Source: Sarcocystis neurona (lineage: Eukaryota; Apicomplexa; Conoidasida; Eucoccidiorida; Sarcocystidae). Taken from it: 64,000 bases of DNA. The number at the start of each line of letters is the position of its first letter. Positions within the stretch are counted from its first letter, which is position 1. The notes under the pieces were generated by a model. That model saw only the letters and a list, made by a program, of their open reading frames with translations. It ran no database searches and was not told the origin of the DNA. Positions 1 through 13,071 of this stretch are shown here, one piece after another. Both the position numbers and the translations under genes were made by a program. Location of the stretch: the NCBI GenBank assembly GCA_000727475.1, contig KL647292.1, positions 199,413 to 263,412 of the forward strand, written 5' to 3'.

Positions 1-3000
1 CAAGAATAGCGTCGTGAGGCGCGGATAATACAATTAGAGCAGGACCTGCTACACCGCACTGCAGTTAACCATGGCACCAGCTGCTCAGAGCAGGGAAGAA
101 ATACAAATGTATTAACAAAACAACTTTTCCAGCTTCCAGAGAACAAGGTATCGTATGCTGCTGCTGTTCTGGTTCGAGACGCGGAGAGCCGCTTCGCTTT
201 CTACGCACACAGACACACACATAAGTAAGTGTACATTTAAAGGGAAGCGTTCGTGTGGACTTCTGCAGAAGTCTCCCTGTTCGCCGTTAAGCAAGGCAGA
301 AGAGTTGTGTGGCTACATGCATAAAATTATATACATATATATATAAATACATCCCGTAGCGATACGTATAAATACACACCAGCATTTTTTACTCTGAGTC
401 TCACAGTTTGCACTGAAGCTATGGTTTCGTACAACACGGAAGCAGAGAGGGAAAGACTTCTCAAGTGAAGGGGAATGCGCGTAACGACTTCATGCAGCTC
501 GAAAGAATGCTTGCTCAAGCACTTGGTATGTGTGTTCCGTCTTGTCGAGTCTGCGCAGATGGTTCAACATACCATATACACAGCAGTATGTTTACATACT
601 GCTGTATATATTTGTATTCGTTCCCGGCGTGTTATTCTGTAGATATGTGTGCAAGTGCGCGCCTGGCATTTTCGCGTTGCACAGAAGGGCCCACGCGATG
701 CACTCAAACGGGCACAAATTCCTGTATCTCACTGCTGTACAACTCTGCGCATTCTCAGCTCACGACCCAATTGTGGCCGTGCACTGATGCGTAAACGGGG
801 CGGGGGGGTGTTACTATCGCAGAAGAAATATACTGGTTTTTCTCGTCTGCATAGAAGATACACCGAAGAAGGCATCATGGCGTGATCTCCTCTTGATTTC
901 CAGCTCTCCTTTCCTCGACTTGAGATGCAGTCTGTTTTAAAAAAGGACGGTCACTTTTTCTGGGATGCGGCTGCCGTCCCGCAGTAAAGCAGGACCATAA
1001 TATACGTGTTGGTCTGCACGTACTTCGATTTGACAGATTCCCGAAAGGCGGTGTCAGCTTTGAGGCATGCCGGCCTTTCGCGTTGCAGAACTCACGTAAG
1101 CGTAGTTGCCGGCGTTTACAGGAAGGACGGCGGCGTGTCAACAGCGCAGCAGCTCTGTAGATGTCCACGCATCACCAAACACGTCCAACCTCGCCTCTAT
1201 AGTTGCAAAATGACTTTCTACTCAATGTGACAGGTGCTGTGTATAGCACACAGTGTACTTCGTAATGATTTGGCTGATACTTTCTGAAGTGTATCTGTGC
1301 GTCTTCGTACGCTACCTTACGAGCTGCTCAGAGCCTCCACGAAGATAAGCGCTCTGCGCATCTTCAGCAAAGGACATTAGAAGACTTCTGCATTGTGGTT
1401 ATACGTTGCGCAGTAATTAGCGAACAGTGCGTCAGCAACAGTGTTGCACTAATATCGCAACGCCTGCACAAGAAGTTTTGTGTGAAGTCGTGAGGAAATT
1501 TCTAATTACCAGTATGTGTTGAATCTGCCCTCAGCACAGTCTCCTTGTTATACATACTAACAGCGCGAGGACAGGAAGGGGCGTGGTGAAACCTACGTGG
1601 TAGTCAGGGTTCGACACACACAGAAGTTGTACCTTGTGTAATCCGACAGAGTGTTTCTTGACATTTGCTTAGGACGTAAACTGTTAGCGACCACACGGCG
1701 CATCACTTCCATTTGTGTGAAAAGTGGGATCTGAAAGCTCACCAGTGCGGTTGCAATGAGTCAACGGCATGCGCACACACGCTGACGGAAAAGTATTTAG
1801 ACGTCGTATACGCGTACTCAATAATGTGAGGAAGCATACATAAAGATACATTCCTGTACTCTATACATAAAAGTACATCTCGAATATCAGAGCTTAAAGT
1901 ACGCCTGCGTGACGTGTTACACCGTCAGCCGTGCGGACACCTCCGAGGAAATCATTTCTGTGTTGTGTCGCGTGTGTGGCAGAATACACTGAAGAGTCCC
2001 TACATGCATGCAGGTGCTTCCGCGAACGAAAACTCAAGACAACAAACTTCTCCCCAAGAAGTGTAACGAGGAATCAGTGGGGAAAAGGAGAACCCAGCTG
2101 GGTGTTGCTCATAGAAACTCTGATCTACAAGACAAGGTCGCCAAGATAAGACACCGAGGCAGCAGGTTGCATCAGTAGCTTTAGCAGTATTACCAGAAAC
2201 AGCGTGTGGAGCAGATGACAAATACGAAGATGCAGCGAAGTCTTCAGAGTCCAGTCGGCTAGATGCGCGGGGGATTTTTTCCAGTGGACCTGCATTTGAG
2301 AGATGGTAACAGATTGCCGGTCATGAAGAATCGCGTAGTAAGATTCATTGGAGAGATGGTAACAGATTGCCGGTCGTGAAGAATCGAGTGGTAAGATTCA
2401 TTGGTAGCCAGTTCGGCTTGCGTGAACTGGGGACTGCGGCCTCTGTTGCACAGCAGAATTTTCACGGCCCACCTCGCCCCACGTCACCACATTTAGAGTC
2501 GAGCATTGCCGCCGAGACGCCTCGGAGTGTGGGGCTCACTTTCGCATCACGGTAGAGGGTTGACGCGACAGGACGGACACCTCCATCACGGCACGGATTT
2601 TCGTCAACACAGCTCGGAAGCATCCAGAGGTGAGGCTCAGGCCCTCGAAACATGTCGCGTGCGTTTGGGGCAGGCGGTAGGAAGAGCGCCATTTAAGAGG
2701 CGGGGCGGCACGCAGCAAAAAAGAAGCACCTGAAGGCTGTCGTGCCTGGGCGACTAACGGGCACAAACGTGAGAAGACACAGGGGCAGTACTCTCTAATG
2801 GCCCTTCGCTGTGAAAGATTTTCCGTCTTTCCGCACTGTTCTTCACTTTGCTACGCGACGGCAAGCGTTCCACACCTTTAGATGCTTAGCCGCTCCAAAA
2901 ATTCCTCCATCTTTCAGCATATTCTTGTGCACGCTTGTACTGGGTAATCAGGTTAGCTCTTTCGCAAGAGGTGCTACGCGTAGCAGGCCGTACCTCTAGT

Positions 3001-3600
3001 TCTGCACCAGGGAGTTCTACAGAAGATCTCGGTTGCCAGGTAGCCGCCCGTTTACACACTGCGTGCAGGTAAGTACGAAGGCACCAGTCGCACTGCGGAA
3101 CAGGTGGAAAGGTACGAAGAAGATGCCCACATCAGAGTTGAGGCTACCCAGATAAGAAGAGAGGCGACTTAGAACTTGTGAACTTCCTAGGCATGTTTGA
3201 GCAAAAGGAATTGTGGGCAGTCGGGCGTTACGGCTGTCGAGGGCACACACACGTTCTGAACGGGAGACTCAGTATTCTACTGCAGCTAGGTTTACCAAAT
3301 CGGCCGAATACGTAAAGCCTCGCAGAGGTACTTACACACGTGTTCACATACAACCACACAGGTGGCATTTAAGGTTGTTGTCAACTGACACTCAGGAGCA
3401 AGCATATCCCTCAGTTATGTGTTTTGAACGTACTATCAGAGAGAGGAAATGTCTGCTGTTATATACGGGCCGCCTGGGTCTTATCTTCTTCCCACATGAG
3501 CATGCAGCTGCCGTAGTGCTAGTTTGTAATTATTCATGGAGACTCCCTTTTTACACATACGTACGTGTGCAGATACAGCACAGTCGGCCCTTAAGTGATA
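1..3600. other. No supported gene
   Basis: I find no chain of exons that agrees in phase and splice signals here. Open frames are short and occur on both strands at random. One possible exon-like segment (about 3000-3067, plus) ends at a GTAAGT donor but has no partner. The stretch contains a two-copy tandem repeat, listed separately. It could be intergenic or intronic to a gene outside the window. Confidence 0.5.
2298..2403. repeat. 53-bp tandem duplication
   Basis: Two copies of a 53-base unit beginning GAGAGATGGTAACAG lie head to tail, differing at only a few positions. There is no open frame shared by both copies that suggests coding, so it looks like a recent local duplication. Confidence 0.85.
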
Positions 3601-4492
3601 AGTGCGTCATATTATTTTCTCAGTGCATACTTCTGACGATGTGTACCAGTGCCCGCTAGCGGTGAACGCACCACTGAAGTGCCGCGTACAAATGAAAAGC
3701 GCGACGAAAGTGATTGCTGTGTTTGCACATTTCAACAAGTGCGTCACAGTGTGTCTGCGCAGATATGCGGCTCAACTATGAGAGCATCCCGATCCCTCCG
3801 CGTGAGACGGGAGAGTCAACAGCTGTCAGGAATGAAACTTGTGGCGCTTCTGGTGTCTGCCCTCCCGAATTCGGTTCGCTCGCGTAAGTATCCCCAGATG
3901 AACACGCCTTCCGTGCTTCCTTCTAGGCCTTTCCTGTATAGCCTTGTGATTGCACCCTTGTGCATCTCGGCTTAAATAAAAGTGTGTGGGAGTGTAGGGT
4001 TAGTATTTTCGAACTTCTGAATGAACAGAGACACGGCGTGTCGTTCTCGCATTAGCCACTCCATCACTCGTTCTATTCGTAACGGCCTTGCTTGCTCTAA
4101 TGGGGCCATCCACAAAATGAGGTGTTCAATCTCCTAACTAAGCTGGTTCCGTCTCCTACGTTCCTGTTCCGAGTACAACTACTCCCCTGAAACGCAGCAC
4201 CGCCCACGTGGGACCTTCTCGTATAAGCTCCACCTGTACAACTCAAAATTCTGTGTACGACTTGAGTCCACGTACCCATATTGGTTGTTAGAAGTCGCAC
4301 ATCTGAATGCAGGCGACACAGAAAGAATAACACCCTGTGTTTCGTTCAGTCCACCTTCCGCTGCCTTGCTTCGCACCGTAGAAGCTCTCTTCCACGGTTA
4401 TCTCTCTCCATGGAGCTTGCAGTTCCCACAAGCGCCATCTGTTTCACCTGTTGATAGTCGCCCCGCGTTTCTCCGTCTTTTACGGCGGTTCC

Positions 4493-6489
4493 ATGTCCTT
4501 TCCGCTAAGGCAGAAAAAGTCTGCCAGACAGGCTTTCTTCACCACGGAAAATAGCAGGATTGATGGAATCTGGCGGCTGACAAAGACGATCTCTGGGACG
4601 ACTGCAGAGGTGCCTACGGTGGGCGAAGCGCTGGCGCGAAGAAAACGTCCTCCACCCATGCGTCTTTCTGTAGGCCTCGAAGCCTTTCCAATCCTCAAAG
4701 AGAAAGTGGATCGTCTACAGCTGAAATCGTCCCAATGGGGTGCCACGTGAGTCACCACCGGTGGAATAGAATAGAGCGAAACACAAAGAACGCGTTGATT
4801 AGTCCGAGCGCCAACATATTGCTGCGCGGGTGCATAGTATTTCCAAAATGTGCGTAAACCACACTTCACCTGCACGGTGCCAGCGCATCTTTAGTGGGTG
4901 GATAAACGGATCCCGATTTGAGAAAATGAAAAGTGAGTTATAAGGTTTCTTCTGCACCTAGTGAAAGGGCTGTGAATGCATATCGTGCTTAAGCATAGCC
5001 GTTGCTGGTGTGACTGAAGTCGTAGGGATCTTCCAATTGTTAATGACGCACACATGCAACCACTGGTCAAAGGACGACGCAGAAAGTGCTTGACTCTAGT
5101 ACATTGAAGCTCTAACAGCGGTGACGAGAAAGTGGGTTTGAAATGTGCAACGTGTGCTGCTGACGGATTGACTCCAGCGTCTAGCCACTCTACCCACCTG
5201 AAGGTGCGAGTGTGTTGGCAAGGCCCGATGCATTGTAGTAGGTGGTGTGTCCGCTTGGTCCATTCTCTCAGGACTACGCCTGATGACTTGTCCCCTTTTC
5301 ACGTCACGCAGTGGAAAGATTCGCTGCCACAAGATCGGTACTTCTTAAGGCGTGCGCGTGCACAGAACGGAAAAAACGAAGTAGAAAAAGAACGGCGCCG
5401 CAAGCTGTGGCAAACGGAAGCATCGGCGTCCTGGGGAAAAGCATATCACGATAGGGTTCTCTTACCCGTGCGGAACCATCCAATTTGCAGCGAATTTACT
5501 GGAAACTTTCCGCCCGCACGCTCGCGCAGAAGTACGAGTTTATGCACGTCGGTGCGACACAGCAGAGTGCACAGAGAACTGGAACCACTGGGAGGGATAT
5601 GAATCGCTCATTTGCTTTCAGCGAACGTAGCACTTCTTTGTACTTGAGATTCTTTGCACAAAGTCGGCTACGGCCGGGGCCTCTCGAAGTATGTCCAAAT
5701 TGTACAACTTGTGTTGCCCGTGGAGTGTCACGGCATTTGAGAATTTAAGTAAGTACGGGAAAGCCGAAGAAGTACCGACTTATTTTTTGTATGTATCTCT
5801 TTCGCCTCGGCAATTTGCTTCTCTACGGGGAGCCGTATACACTGAAATGCTTTGTCCTGCAGTTCACGTGCTTGTCCGCGCGGGGTTCCGCGAACCCTCG
5901 ATCTACGACAGCCGGTAATCCACAAGTTTGTGAACTCGAATAAAAACGGCGCGTTCTTCGTTGCACGGACACTCTGACTGTCTCCTATTCCTGCTAAAGT
6001 GTAAGTGTCTCTGAATTCTTTTCTCTCCTAGGTCCAAGCAGAAAGGAGGTTTTGCGAGAGCTAAGGTACAAATAAGTGTTTTCACGAAATTTGGTCAGCT
6101 GAGCGAAGTGTGATCTCACGGGGTAGTGTTTATCACCAAAGCAAGCAATATGTTTGCAAAGCAGCCTCGGAGATGTCACCTTCTTGGCACATCCGTTTGA
6201 CGCTCCGCCTGCGTTCACGTGCAGGCTGGCTCGTGTGGGCAGCTTCTCAAGGGAAAGGCAGTAGAACAACTTTACCTGGTACCGTGACAGGAGTTCCTCT
6301 CAGCAGTTGACACTATCTTCATTACGTGTCGAAGGCCGCCACATCGCGTGTGCACTTGCTTTCCCCTACAGCTGTAGCCGCCTGCTACGCCTGGCCAAAC
6401 GGTCTGCAGAGTACTTCAGTTCACTGTTGCGGAAGTTGACGAGTGAGACTTCTGGGCCGCAGGCATCGAGGGTATTATCTGACGTATAA
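4493..6489 (+). CDS. Unidentified multi-exon gene (candidate)
   Basis: Exon candidates on the plus strand: 4493-4746 (ATG start, encodes MSFPLRQKKSARQAFF and on, GTGAGT donor), 5312-5462 (acceptor GTCACGCAG; basic, contains KNEVEKERRRKLWQ), a segment ending 5748 (contains SKLYNLCCPWSV, GTAAGT donor), 6032-6065 and 6291-6489 (stop). The last three join in phase: the A at 5748 plus GT gives Ser, and AG at 6065 plus G gives Arg. The join reads SPSRKEVLRELR and then SSSQQLTLSSLRVEG. The acceptor before 6032 has a strong pyrimidine tract (TTCTTTTCTCTCCTAG). The middle of the gene, including how 5312 connects to the later frame, is not resolved, and the 3' part could be a separate short gene starting at the ATG at 5691. 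I do not recognise the product. Confidence 0.35.
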
Positions 6490-7539
6490 TCATCTTTAGC
6501 TAACAGGCTATCCAAGACGCTTCGAACGACGGTACTTGCATGTGCGTACGAGGTCGCTTGAAGGCGATCTCCATTTTATTATGAGGAGACGATAGCACTT
6601 GGGTCCACATTTCGTTTGACTGGCTTAAGGTTGTGTATTGGATGGGATGAATGGGGAGCATCTCGTCTATATCCATCGCTTCAGGGAACCTTAAATAAAT
6701 ACTAGTTCGTGTTTGTCATAAACGGTGCTGAGGGTTTGAATAAGGGCGCCCTGCTTGCAGCTGGTCTGGGACAGTATCAAACCACGGCGCGGCAAGCGCA
6801 CACGAGCTCCACTTCTCCGCAGAACGTAGTATACATACCGATACCAAACCACAACCAAGGGAACAGTCGTGTGCTGAGCCGCACCAGGAGTGACGGATAC
6901 GCTGTTTTCAAAAAATACCCTGCATTTTGCAGTGGGGAAACCTTGTCGAGAGGAAGCAACCCCGAGTGTGCTTGCACGGCTCCACCACGATTTCGGTAAC
7001 GTTTTTTGTGCCGAACAGCGGTAGTGCCTTTCCGGACGCACACATATACCGTCTGGCACGTCAATATGCCATCGCGAAAGAGGCAGCACGCATATCGTTG
7101 CTGGTTCTGTTTGCTCAAGTGTCCGCTGTGTTGTACGTATCTAAGGTATTTTTCATTAAAAATACCTTAGATTCAGTTGGAATATAACAAGTTCTCTCCG
7201 TTAAAGAAGGCCGTATGTATACGTCCTGTCAGTTGGATAAATGCGAACATGTGTTTCCACAATGTAGAGAGGAGTCCATGCCCAGGGAGTTTCTCGCTAA
7301 CATTGAGACAGCGCCCGCGCGTGGTTTATACTTTGACCAATTCTGGGCACGCGGCATCTACAGTACTCTCACTGGTGCTCTCTTCGCAAGGTTCCTATCT
7401 GCCTGCGCGTGTACGTCAGGCTGATTTGGCTCTTTGGCATCAAATCTGGCCTTAGAAGTGTACTGTGACACAGACTGCACTGTACTGGGTTGTGCGCAAT
7501 CGCAGGTCAAACGGTGTCGAACCGCCAGTTTCTACCACG

Positions 7540-7690
7540 GGAAACACCACAGGAAATTGTTTCTCCGGGACACTCGCGCACTCCTGGAGATTACTTAGTT
7601 CATTTCCGAGCATGGGAAACATTATACCATAGTGTTTCTCAGGGACGCTCGCGCACCTCTGAAGATTGCTTAATGCAGGATGATTTACTT
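7540..7690. repeat. Diverged tandem repeat, about 75 bp
   Basis: Two diverged copies share a core like GGACACTCGCGCACTCCTGG and GGACGCTCGCGCACCTCTGA, about 75 bases apart. Both are preceded by GTTTCTC. No coding role is visible. Confidence 0.6.
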
Positions 7691-7886
7691 GGTGTCTGGA
7701 AATTGGCTTTTGGTAAGAACTTTAAAACGAAGTTCCAGTAACACCGGACGACCAATAACGATCTAACACACTGTTACCTAGCAGCGTGTTTGTCCGATGC
7801 CCCCACCTGTGAATCACAACGCGAACGACTCGTTTGATACAGCAGACTTTTGACTGAGTCCATGGTGCAAGTGTAACAGTTGTACA

Positions 7887-8040
7887 AGAGGAACTTCGTA
7901 GACCGGGGAGTGACCTGCGTCTCCACAGGTGTGCAAATGTACACCCTCTTCCCAGCCCTTCGTATACCGGGAATCAAAGTGCGTTTTTACAGTTAAAGAC
8001 GCTATACATCCTCTCCCAACTCCTCGTAGACCAGGAGTTC
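7887..8040. repeat. Diverged tandem repeat, about 66 bp, 3 copies
   Basis: Three diverged units each carry a core like CTCGTAGACCAGG or CTTCGTAGACCGGG and are spaced about 60-70 bases apart. They are probably degraded minisatellite copies. Confidence 0.6.
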
Positions 8041-8901
8041 TCTGTTGACTAAAGCGTATCCAGTCACGCTTGAGTCGAGCAATGCTCGGTGAGCCGGGGT
8101 AGCCGCGGGACCAGCACACAATCGGATACGCTTCGAGCGCGGGTGAAGTGGCCCACCTCAACTCTTCATTTGCATGCGCCTACCATCGTTCTGGACCGGG
8201 GGGTATCGGGTAGCACAGGAGACAACACGTGCTGGGCCTCTAAAAAATTGCCCTCTGCCCTGAGCGGACACCAACTTTAACAGCGGCTGTACCACATATT
8301 CTGCAGCTCCAGGCAAATAGACTAGCGGTTCCTCAAGTCTCGCTGACGCCACAGCACAGCTTCATACAGCGCTACGGCCCTGCGTTCGGCGCTCGACAAC
8401 TGAACGCCCGATTTTGGCACGTTGCAGTGTGCCGAGGTTTAACAGTCGACCACGTCGTTCTGCGCCTTTTTTCTCCTTATCCATGTCAGCTTGTCCTTAC
8501 GGCATGAGGGAGATGCACCGTCATTACGCCTCCCATTACTAGGCTGGTGTCACTGAATATGAAATACCGGAGTTTGTAGGGTATGGTCCAGAAGGCGTAG
8601 GGGTCGCGGAGAAGGGTCCCGTCTCCGTTACCGGAGGCCGATGAGAACACAGAAACAAAAGAAATCGGGAAATTCCAACAGTTCCTCATGGCAGCCTGCT
8701 CACAGGCATGACAGCCGCCGTCATTGTTTGTATTTCCTGCATCGGGCAACACTCCTAGGAAGAGCCATGACGGATGACCTGTTTGACGAAGGTGTGGTTC
8801 CGGCCCTGAACACGTGCGGCCATCAGAAGGGTAACAATCTGCTTTCGGAGGCACCTTTTTCACTTTGAATACAGATGCACATATTAATATACAAGCTATA
8901 A

Positions 8902-9432
8902 ATGCTGGCTAGATCTAAGGTGGAAGAGATGGCGCGTTGGTCAGTTCAAAGCTCACGCATATCTCAGCAAGCATATCCGAACACTGTCGTCGGTGAGTGT
9001 GCCTCAGCGACGCCCTATCAGCTGTTCTCTGGCAGAATCACTGTCCACGAGGTAGCCCGTCGCAACACGGAAATTGTTCGCTAGAGTTCAGGTCTCTACG
9101 AAAAGCAGGTCTCTGCAAAATCCATGTCGGCGGGCCGCTTGTCTACAAAGAGATTCACTTCGGATGCACGAACAGCCCGCAGGCTCCTCAGGCGCTTTTT
9201 CCTAGCAAACGCTGAGGAACATTTGAGGGTGTCGACTGTGTCGAAGCAAGCTGCAGGGGCCAGTCCACGCGTAGTGCGGGCCAACTGGCTGAGCTTGACA
9301 GACGTGCACGGCGAAAAGCGTGTAGCATCAACAGCGAACTGTCACAGTGACTCTCCGAGGCAGCCCTGGCAGCCAGAATCGTGCGCGCGGCTGCTTAGTC
9401 TACCTCTGCCTCAGTGCAAAGTGTCGTATTAG
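8902..9432 (+). CDS. Small two-exon gene, unidentified (candidate)
   Basis: Exon 1 (8902-8992) starts at an ATG, encodes MLARSKVEEMARWSVQ and on, and ends at a GTGAGT donor in phase 1. Exon 2 (9092-9432) follows a GAGTTCAG acceptor; the split codon gives Gly. It then reads LYEKQVSAKSMSAGRL and on to a stop, for 143 residues in total. The predicted protein is basic and Ser/Arg-rich, with no signal peptide or membrane segment. The intron is 99 bases. I recognise no family. The case rests on one consensus donor and frame agreement across one intron, so it could be chance. Confidence 0.33.
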
Positions 9433-11675
9433 TATTCCACCTTGCACAGGATAGCCCGCAGTGATCAGTGTCGAAGGAAGTTCGAGTGTCGCAACCGATG
9501 TCAAGCTGACCCTCTGACTGCTTGTGCCAGCCATCCAAGCAGGCATCGATGTACTGTTGACTGAGGCGATTGCAAGTAGCCGTTTCTGTCCAGGTTAATT
9601 AAAAAAAGCTTCGACAACTTTGTCGCACCCCCGCTTGTCGATGGATTTGGTAAATAGGCGATGGAACGCTTTTCCACACACATGGCGCATCTGCTCCAGA
9701 GATCTCGTTGACACCTCTTTGCTTAGGTCCCCTGATGAGCAACTGTGTTCAGGCGTTGTGACTTTGATTACACGGCAGATTTTGGGGAAGCGGAAAGGTA
9801 AGGCAACAGTCGATTTCGCTACGAGGTCTAGCTGGCAGAAGTGTCCGCTATTTCTGGTCCCCTTCTAATTGACGGAAATTTTTCGCGACCTGAGCAGATG
9901 AGCAAAGCGTAGGCTAGTGTCCTCGTCGGCGCCGGCCTCTAGTAACAACTCAAAGAACATCTAACATTTAAGCTCTTGAATTACGACGGCGGACCGAGTA
10001 GCGCATGCCTTCTCGCAGAGGTACGGGTGGACTTTCGAGAGGCGCCGAAGAAGTTGCGTAATTCGGGGATAAAGGCTTCTGTATGCTGCAGCACCGCTCA
10101 TAATACGGCAAAGTGAGCATCTCTAACAATTACGTGACCTAGGAGGACTACTGACGCCACTCAGGCATTCTGTTGATGGGTGCATACCCCAAATGGGGTC
10201 CGGGGAGGAAACGGCGAAGAGCATTGCACAACTCGCAAGCTCGCACCCCATGGGATGTTGACCGCGAGCTTACTACATCGAATCAGGGGAAGCACGATAG
10301 AAGAATCATGCAGCACTTTACGATCTCTTCTTCTTAGATGCACAACTCGGCTTATGAAAGGCGTAATTCAAGAAAGGTCTTTAAGGCTGCCCCAGCAGCA
10401 TCTATGTGGCATTTCCACCACATTATCAGGAATGAACGCAGTGTTCATACACGTGAGCTACCCAAATTAAAGGTGGGGGTACGCGGCTTGGGCGCATGAC
10501 GCTGCACAGGAAGGTGCGGAGCTCAAACGAAGTTTTGACACCTGAGAGACTGAATCCTTCCGCTAACGCAACGTAAGCGGCTTGGTGATAATATGAATTA
10601 CAAGTGGTGTAGCAGCAGTCCCCTCAATAACGTACTTCTTACCCACGCAACCGAGGAGGTGTTTCACGGGGTTTGCCTCTCAGTTCGACTTTTTAAACAA
10701 CTACGCTGGGTAGTCACCTTGTACTTCTATCTGTCCAGCGTTTAAGGCCGTCGCGTCAGCGCGGATAGCATTCCTGTTGTACTTTCCAGTGCGTGGGAGT
10801 GGGCTGGTGTGCCGGTGGCTCGACGGTAGACAGACTCGAACGCTCCGTGGTGTAGCGTTCCAGTTTCAGCTTGTTTGGATGTGGTGCATAGAATGTGACC
10901 AAGTCCACCATCGGGCTGTCACGTTCAACACTGTTCTCGAGGGCGGCGTCCTGAAAACCGCTGTTGCCTACTTCCTACGAAGGGCCTACGGGTAAGCTCT
11001 CTGTTCGCATGTTAATCACCGTAGGTGAAATACGTCGAACACGGTGCGGCCGCTCCCGTCACCGGAGCGAGAAATAATAAGGCGGCCCTACCGGTTGCTT
11101 CAGCGTGGGGTCGCTTTGAGATAGTGTGTGTGTGTGTACAAGCAGCCACTGTTACATAGGCGTGGCATCACTCCTGCTGGAAGACTATGATACAGACCGT
11201 AACAGTTCTTTATCGGATTTCTTCCATTTAGAAGCGCTTCGTGCTCCGTATGTTGAAGAAAGATGTCGCTTGATCCGAAGGTAGCTCGCGAAAGCGCACG
11301 CGCCCACAGCATCCTAGAAGCATCACACGGTTTGTATGTAGCCACAATGAGGTGGCTTTCGTAAAGCTACCTCAGCTTCTTCACTCGAGACACGCAGCGA
11401 TCACCGTTTCGCAGCCTCACTGTCGAACGGAAGCGGCGAAACGCAAAAGCGCTATCCCGTCCAGATATGACAGCTCCCGTTGAAAATTGATCTGCGAGGA
11501 GGCAAATCACCGTCTTGTGGTGTCGCGTCAACTGAAGCAGAGAAGCTGGACATCCAGGGGCGGTAGTGCACGCAAAAACTGTGCCACACGTACTCTTCTT
11601 ACCCTTCTTCCTCCATCGTCGTGGTAGGCTAGCAACGAGTTTCGTCGAGTTTCCACATCTGTGCAAGTAGGTAGA

Positions 11676-11780
11676 TGTAGACACACTTGCTGGTATGCCT
11701 TTGCGTGGCTTCAGCACGCACTGCTTACACACACTTGCTCGTGTGTCTTTTGGTGGATTCAGAACGCACCACCGACGGCC
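11676..11780. repeat. 52-bp tandem duplication
   Basis: Two adjacent copies of a unit beginning ACACACTTGCTGGTATG and ACACACTTGCTCGTGTG. Each continues with a CTTTTG/CTTTGG core and a CAGCACGCA or CAGAACGCA end. Confidence 0.75.
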
Positions 11781-11867
11781 TAACTAGCAGCACCCCTCTG
11801 TGTACCTAGTCTCATAACGTGTGACGTGCGCATCACAAGATGTCGAACAAGAAGAGCACGTGTACCA

Positions 11868-11896
11868 ACACACACACACACACACACACACACACT
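11868..11896. repeat. (CA)n microsatellite
   Basis: An uninterrupted run of about 14 CA dinucleotides. Confidence 0.95.
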
Positions 11897-12330
11897 GAAG
11901 AGATACACTGTAAAGACATGGCATTCTGTACTCCGGCCGCCTTACCTTTACACGCCTGCCTTCTCAACCTCCAGCTTCTTTGTGGATCGCACGACGTAGA
12001 GGCGGCCGGAGCCGTCGCTGCTAATTCTGCCCATAATCCGATATATGGGATTGGTGGTGTCAACGAGGAAATGCGTGCATCCCGGCTACCTGTCTCCGGC
12101 AGGTTCACCTATTTTTGCTTGTCCCGCTCGGGGAATGAAGATGGTGAGGAACACAATTATACCTAGTTGTCCATCTATATCTGTGTATATGGAGCGTAGG
12201 TTAATGTACCTCTATGTCAAATAATGAGGTGACATGCAACCAGCGTATAATTCGCCGACCGGGTCCGCGACTTCTTACGACACGCCAAGTAACACCCACA
12301 TTTTTGCCAGCATGCTCAATTTCCGCGACT

Positions 12331-12675
12331 CCTGTACTGAGAGATACAGTTTGTGTCCACTAGCTGCACTTTTCTCGAAGCAACTGCTCAGCGTAGCCCT
12401 GCCTTGTCGTGGCACAGAAAACACTCCGCCTCAGGCACATTGTTCGCCAATCTCGTACTGAGAGATGCAGTTCGCGTACACTGACTGCCCTTTTCTCGAA
12501 GCAACTGCTTAGCGTACTTCTACCTTGTAGTGGCACAGAAAACACTCCGCATCAGGCACAATGTTCGCCAATCTCGTACTGAGAGATGCAGTTCGCGTAC
12601 ACTGACTGCCCTTTTCTCGAAGCAACTGCTTAGCGTACTTCTACCTTGTCGTGGCACAGAAAACACTCCGCTGCC
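12331..12675. repeat. 121-bp tandem repeat, 3 copies
   Basis: Three head-to-tail copies with a 121-base period; TACTGAGAGA occurs at 12335, 12456 and 12577. Copies 2 and 3 are almost identical, copy 1 is more diverged, and copy 3 is cut short near 12675. Each copy contains CTTTTCTCGAAGCAACTGCT and GTGGCACAGAAAACACTCCG. Short pieces of the same motif recur in the inverted repeat at 13.1 kb. Confidence 0.95.
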
Positions 12676-13071
12676 GTCTTTTAACTTCTTCTGCTGTAGA
12701 TAAACGAGAATTGCACATGTGCTTTGAGTTTTGTGTGTACGCATTCGATAGACGAGCCTGCGCAAGCAGCATACGGCTTTCCAATTACTGAGAAGCCTGT
12801 GATGTTTTGAAACGGTAGGACGTCGCCTTCCCAATCAAGCACAGGAGCTGCAAACGTCCCTAAAATGCCTCCCCGGAAGAAATGTGGTATATCGGTAAGA
12901 GAGTGAGGAAAAGCTGCACGGGTACGTATCGGGGACGACGTAAATTTCGGCTGGTGCTGTGACATCATCGTGTTCTCGCGTTATAATCTGACAGGTGTGC
13001 TCCGCGCGATGGTAAGAGGATGTATCACGTAAGAAGCTGTAGTTCCGTCCTCCGTAGGCTCAGACGCACGT

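Larger units (their letters stand above)
9433..13071. other. No firmly supported gene; isolated exon-like segments
   Basis: Two plus-strand segments look exon-like but have no confirmed partners. Segment 9641-9797 (starts ATG, encodes MDLVNRRWNAFPHTW and on) ends at GTAAGG. Segment 10790-10991 (acceptor TACTTTCCAG, contains FQLVWMWCIECDQV) ends at GTAAGC. Similar-looking segments inside known introns of RPC8 proved spurious, so these are not called as genes. Tandem repeats in this stretch are listed separately. Confidence 0.4.

Noticed and set aside
3832..3883. Signal-peptide-like first exon (MKLVALLVSALPNS) with GTAAGT donor
   Set aside because: No downstream exon with the cysteine pattern of coccidian surface antigens was found within several kb.
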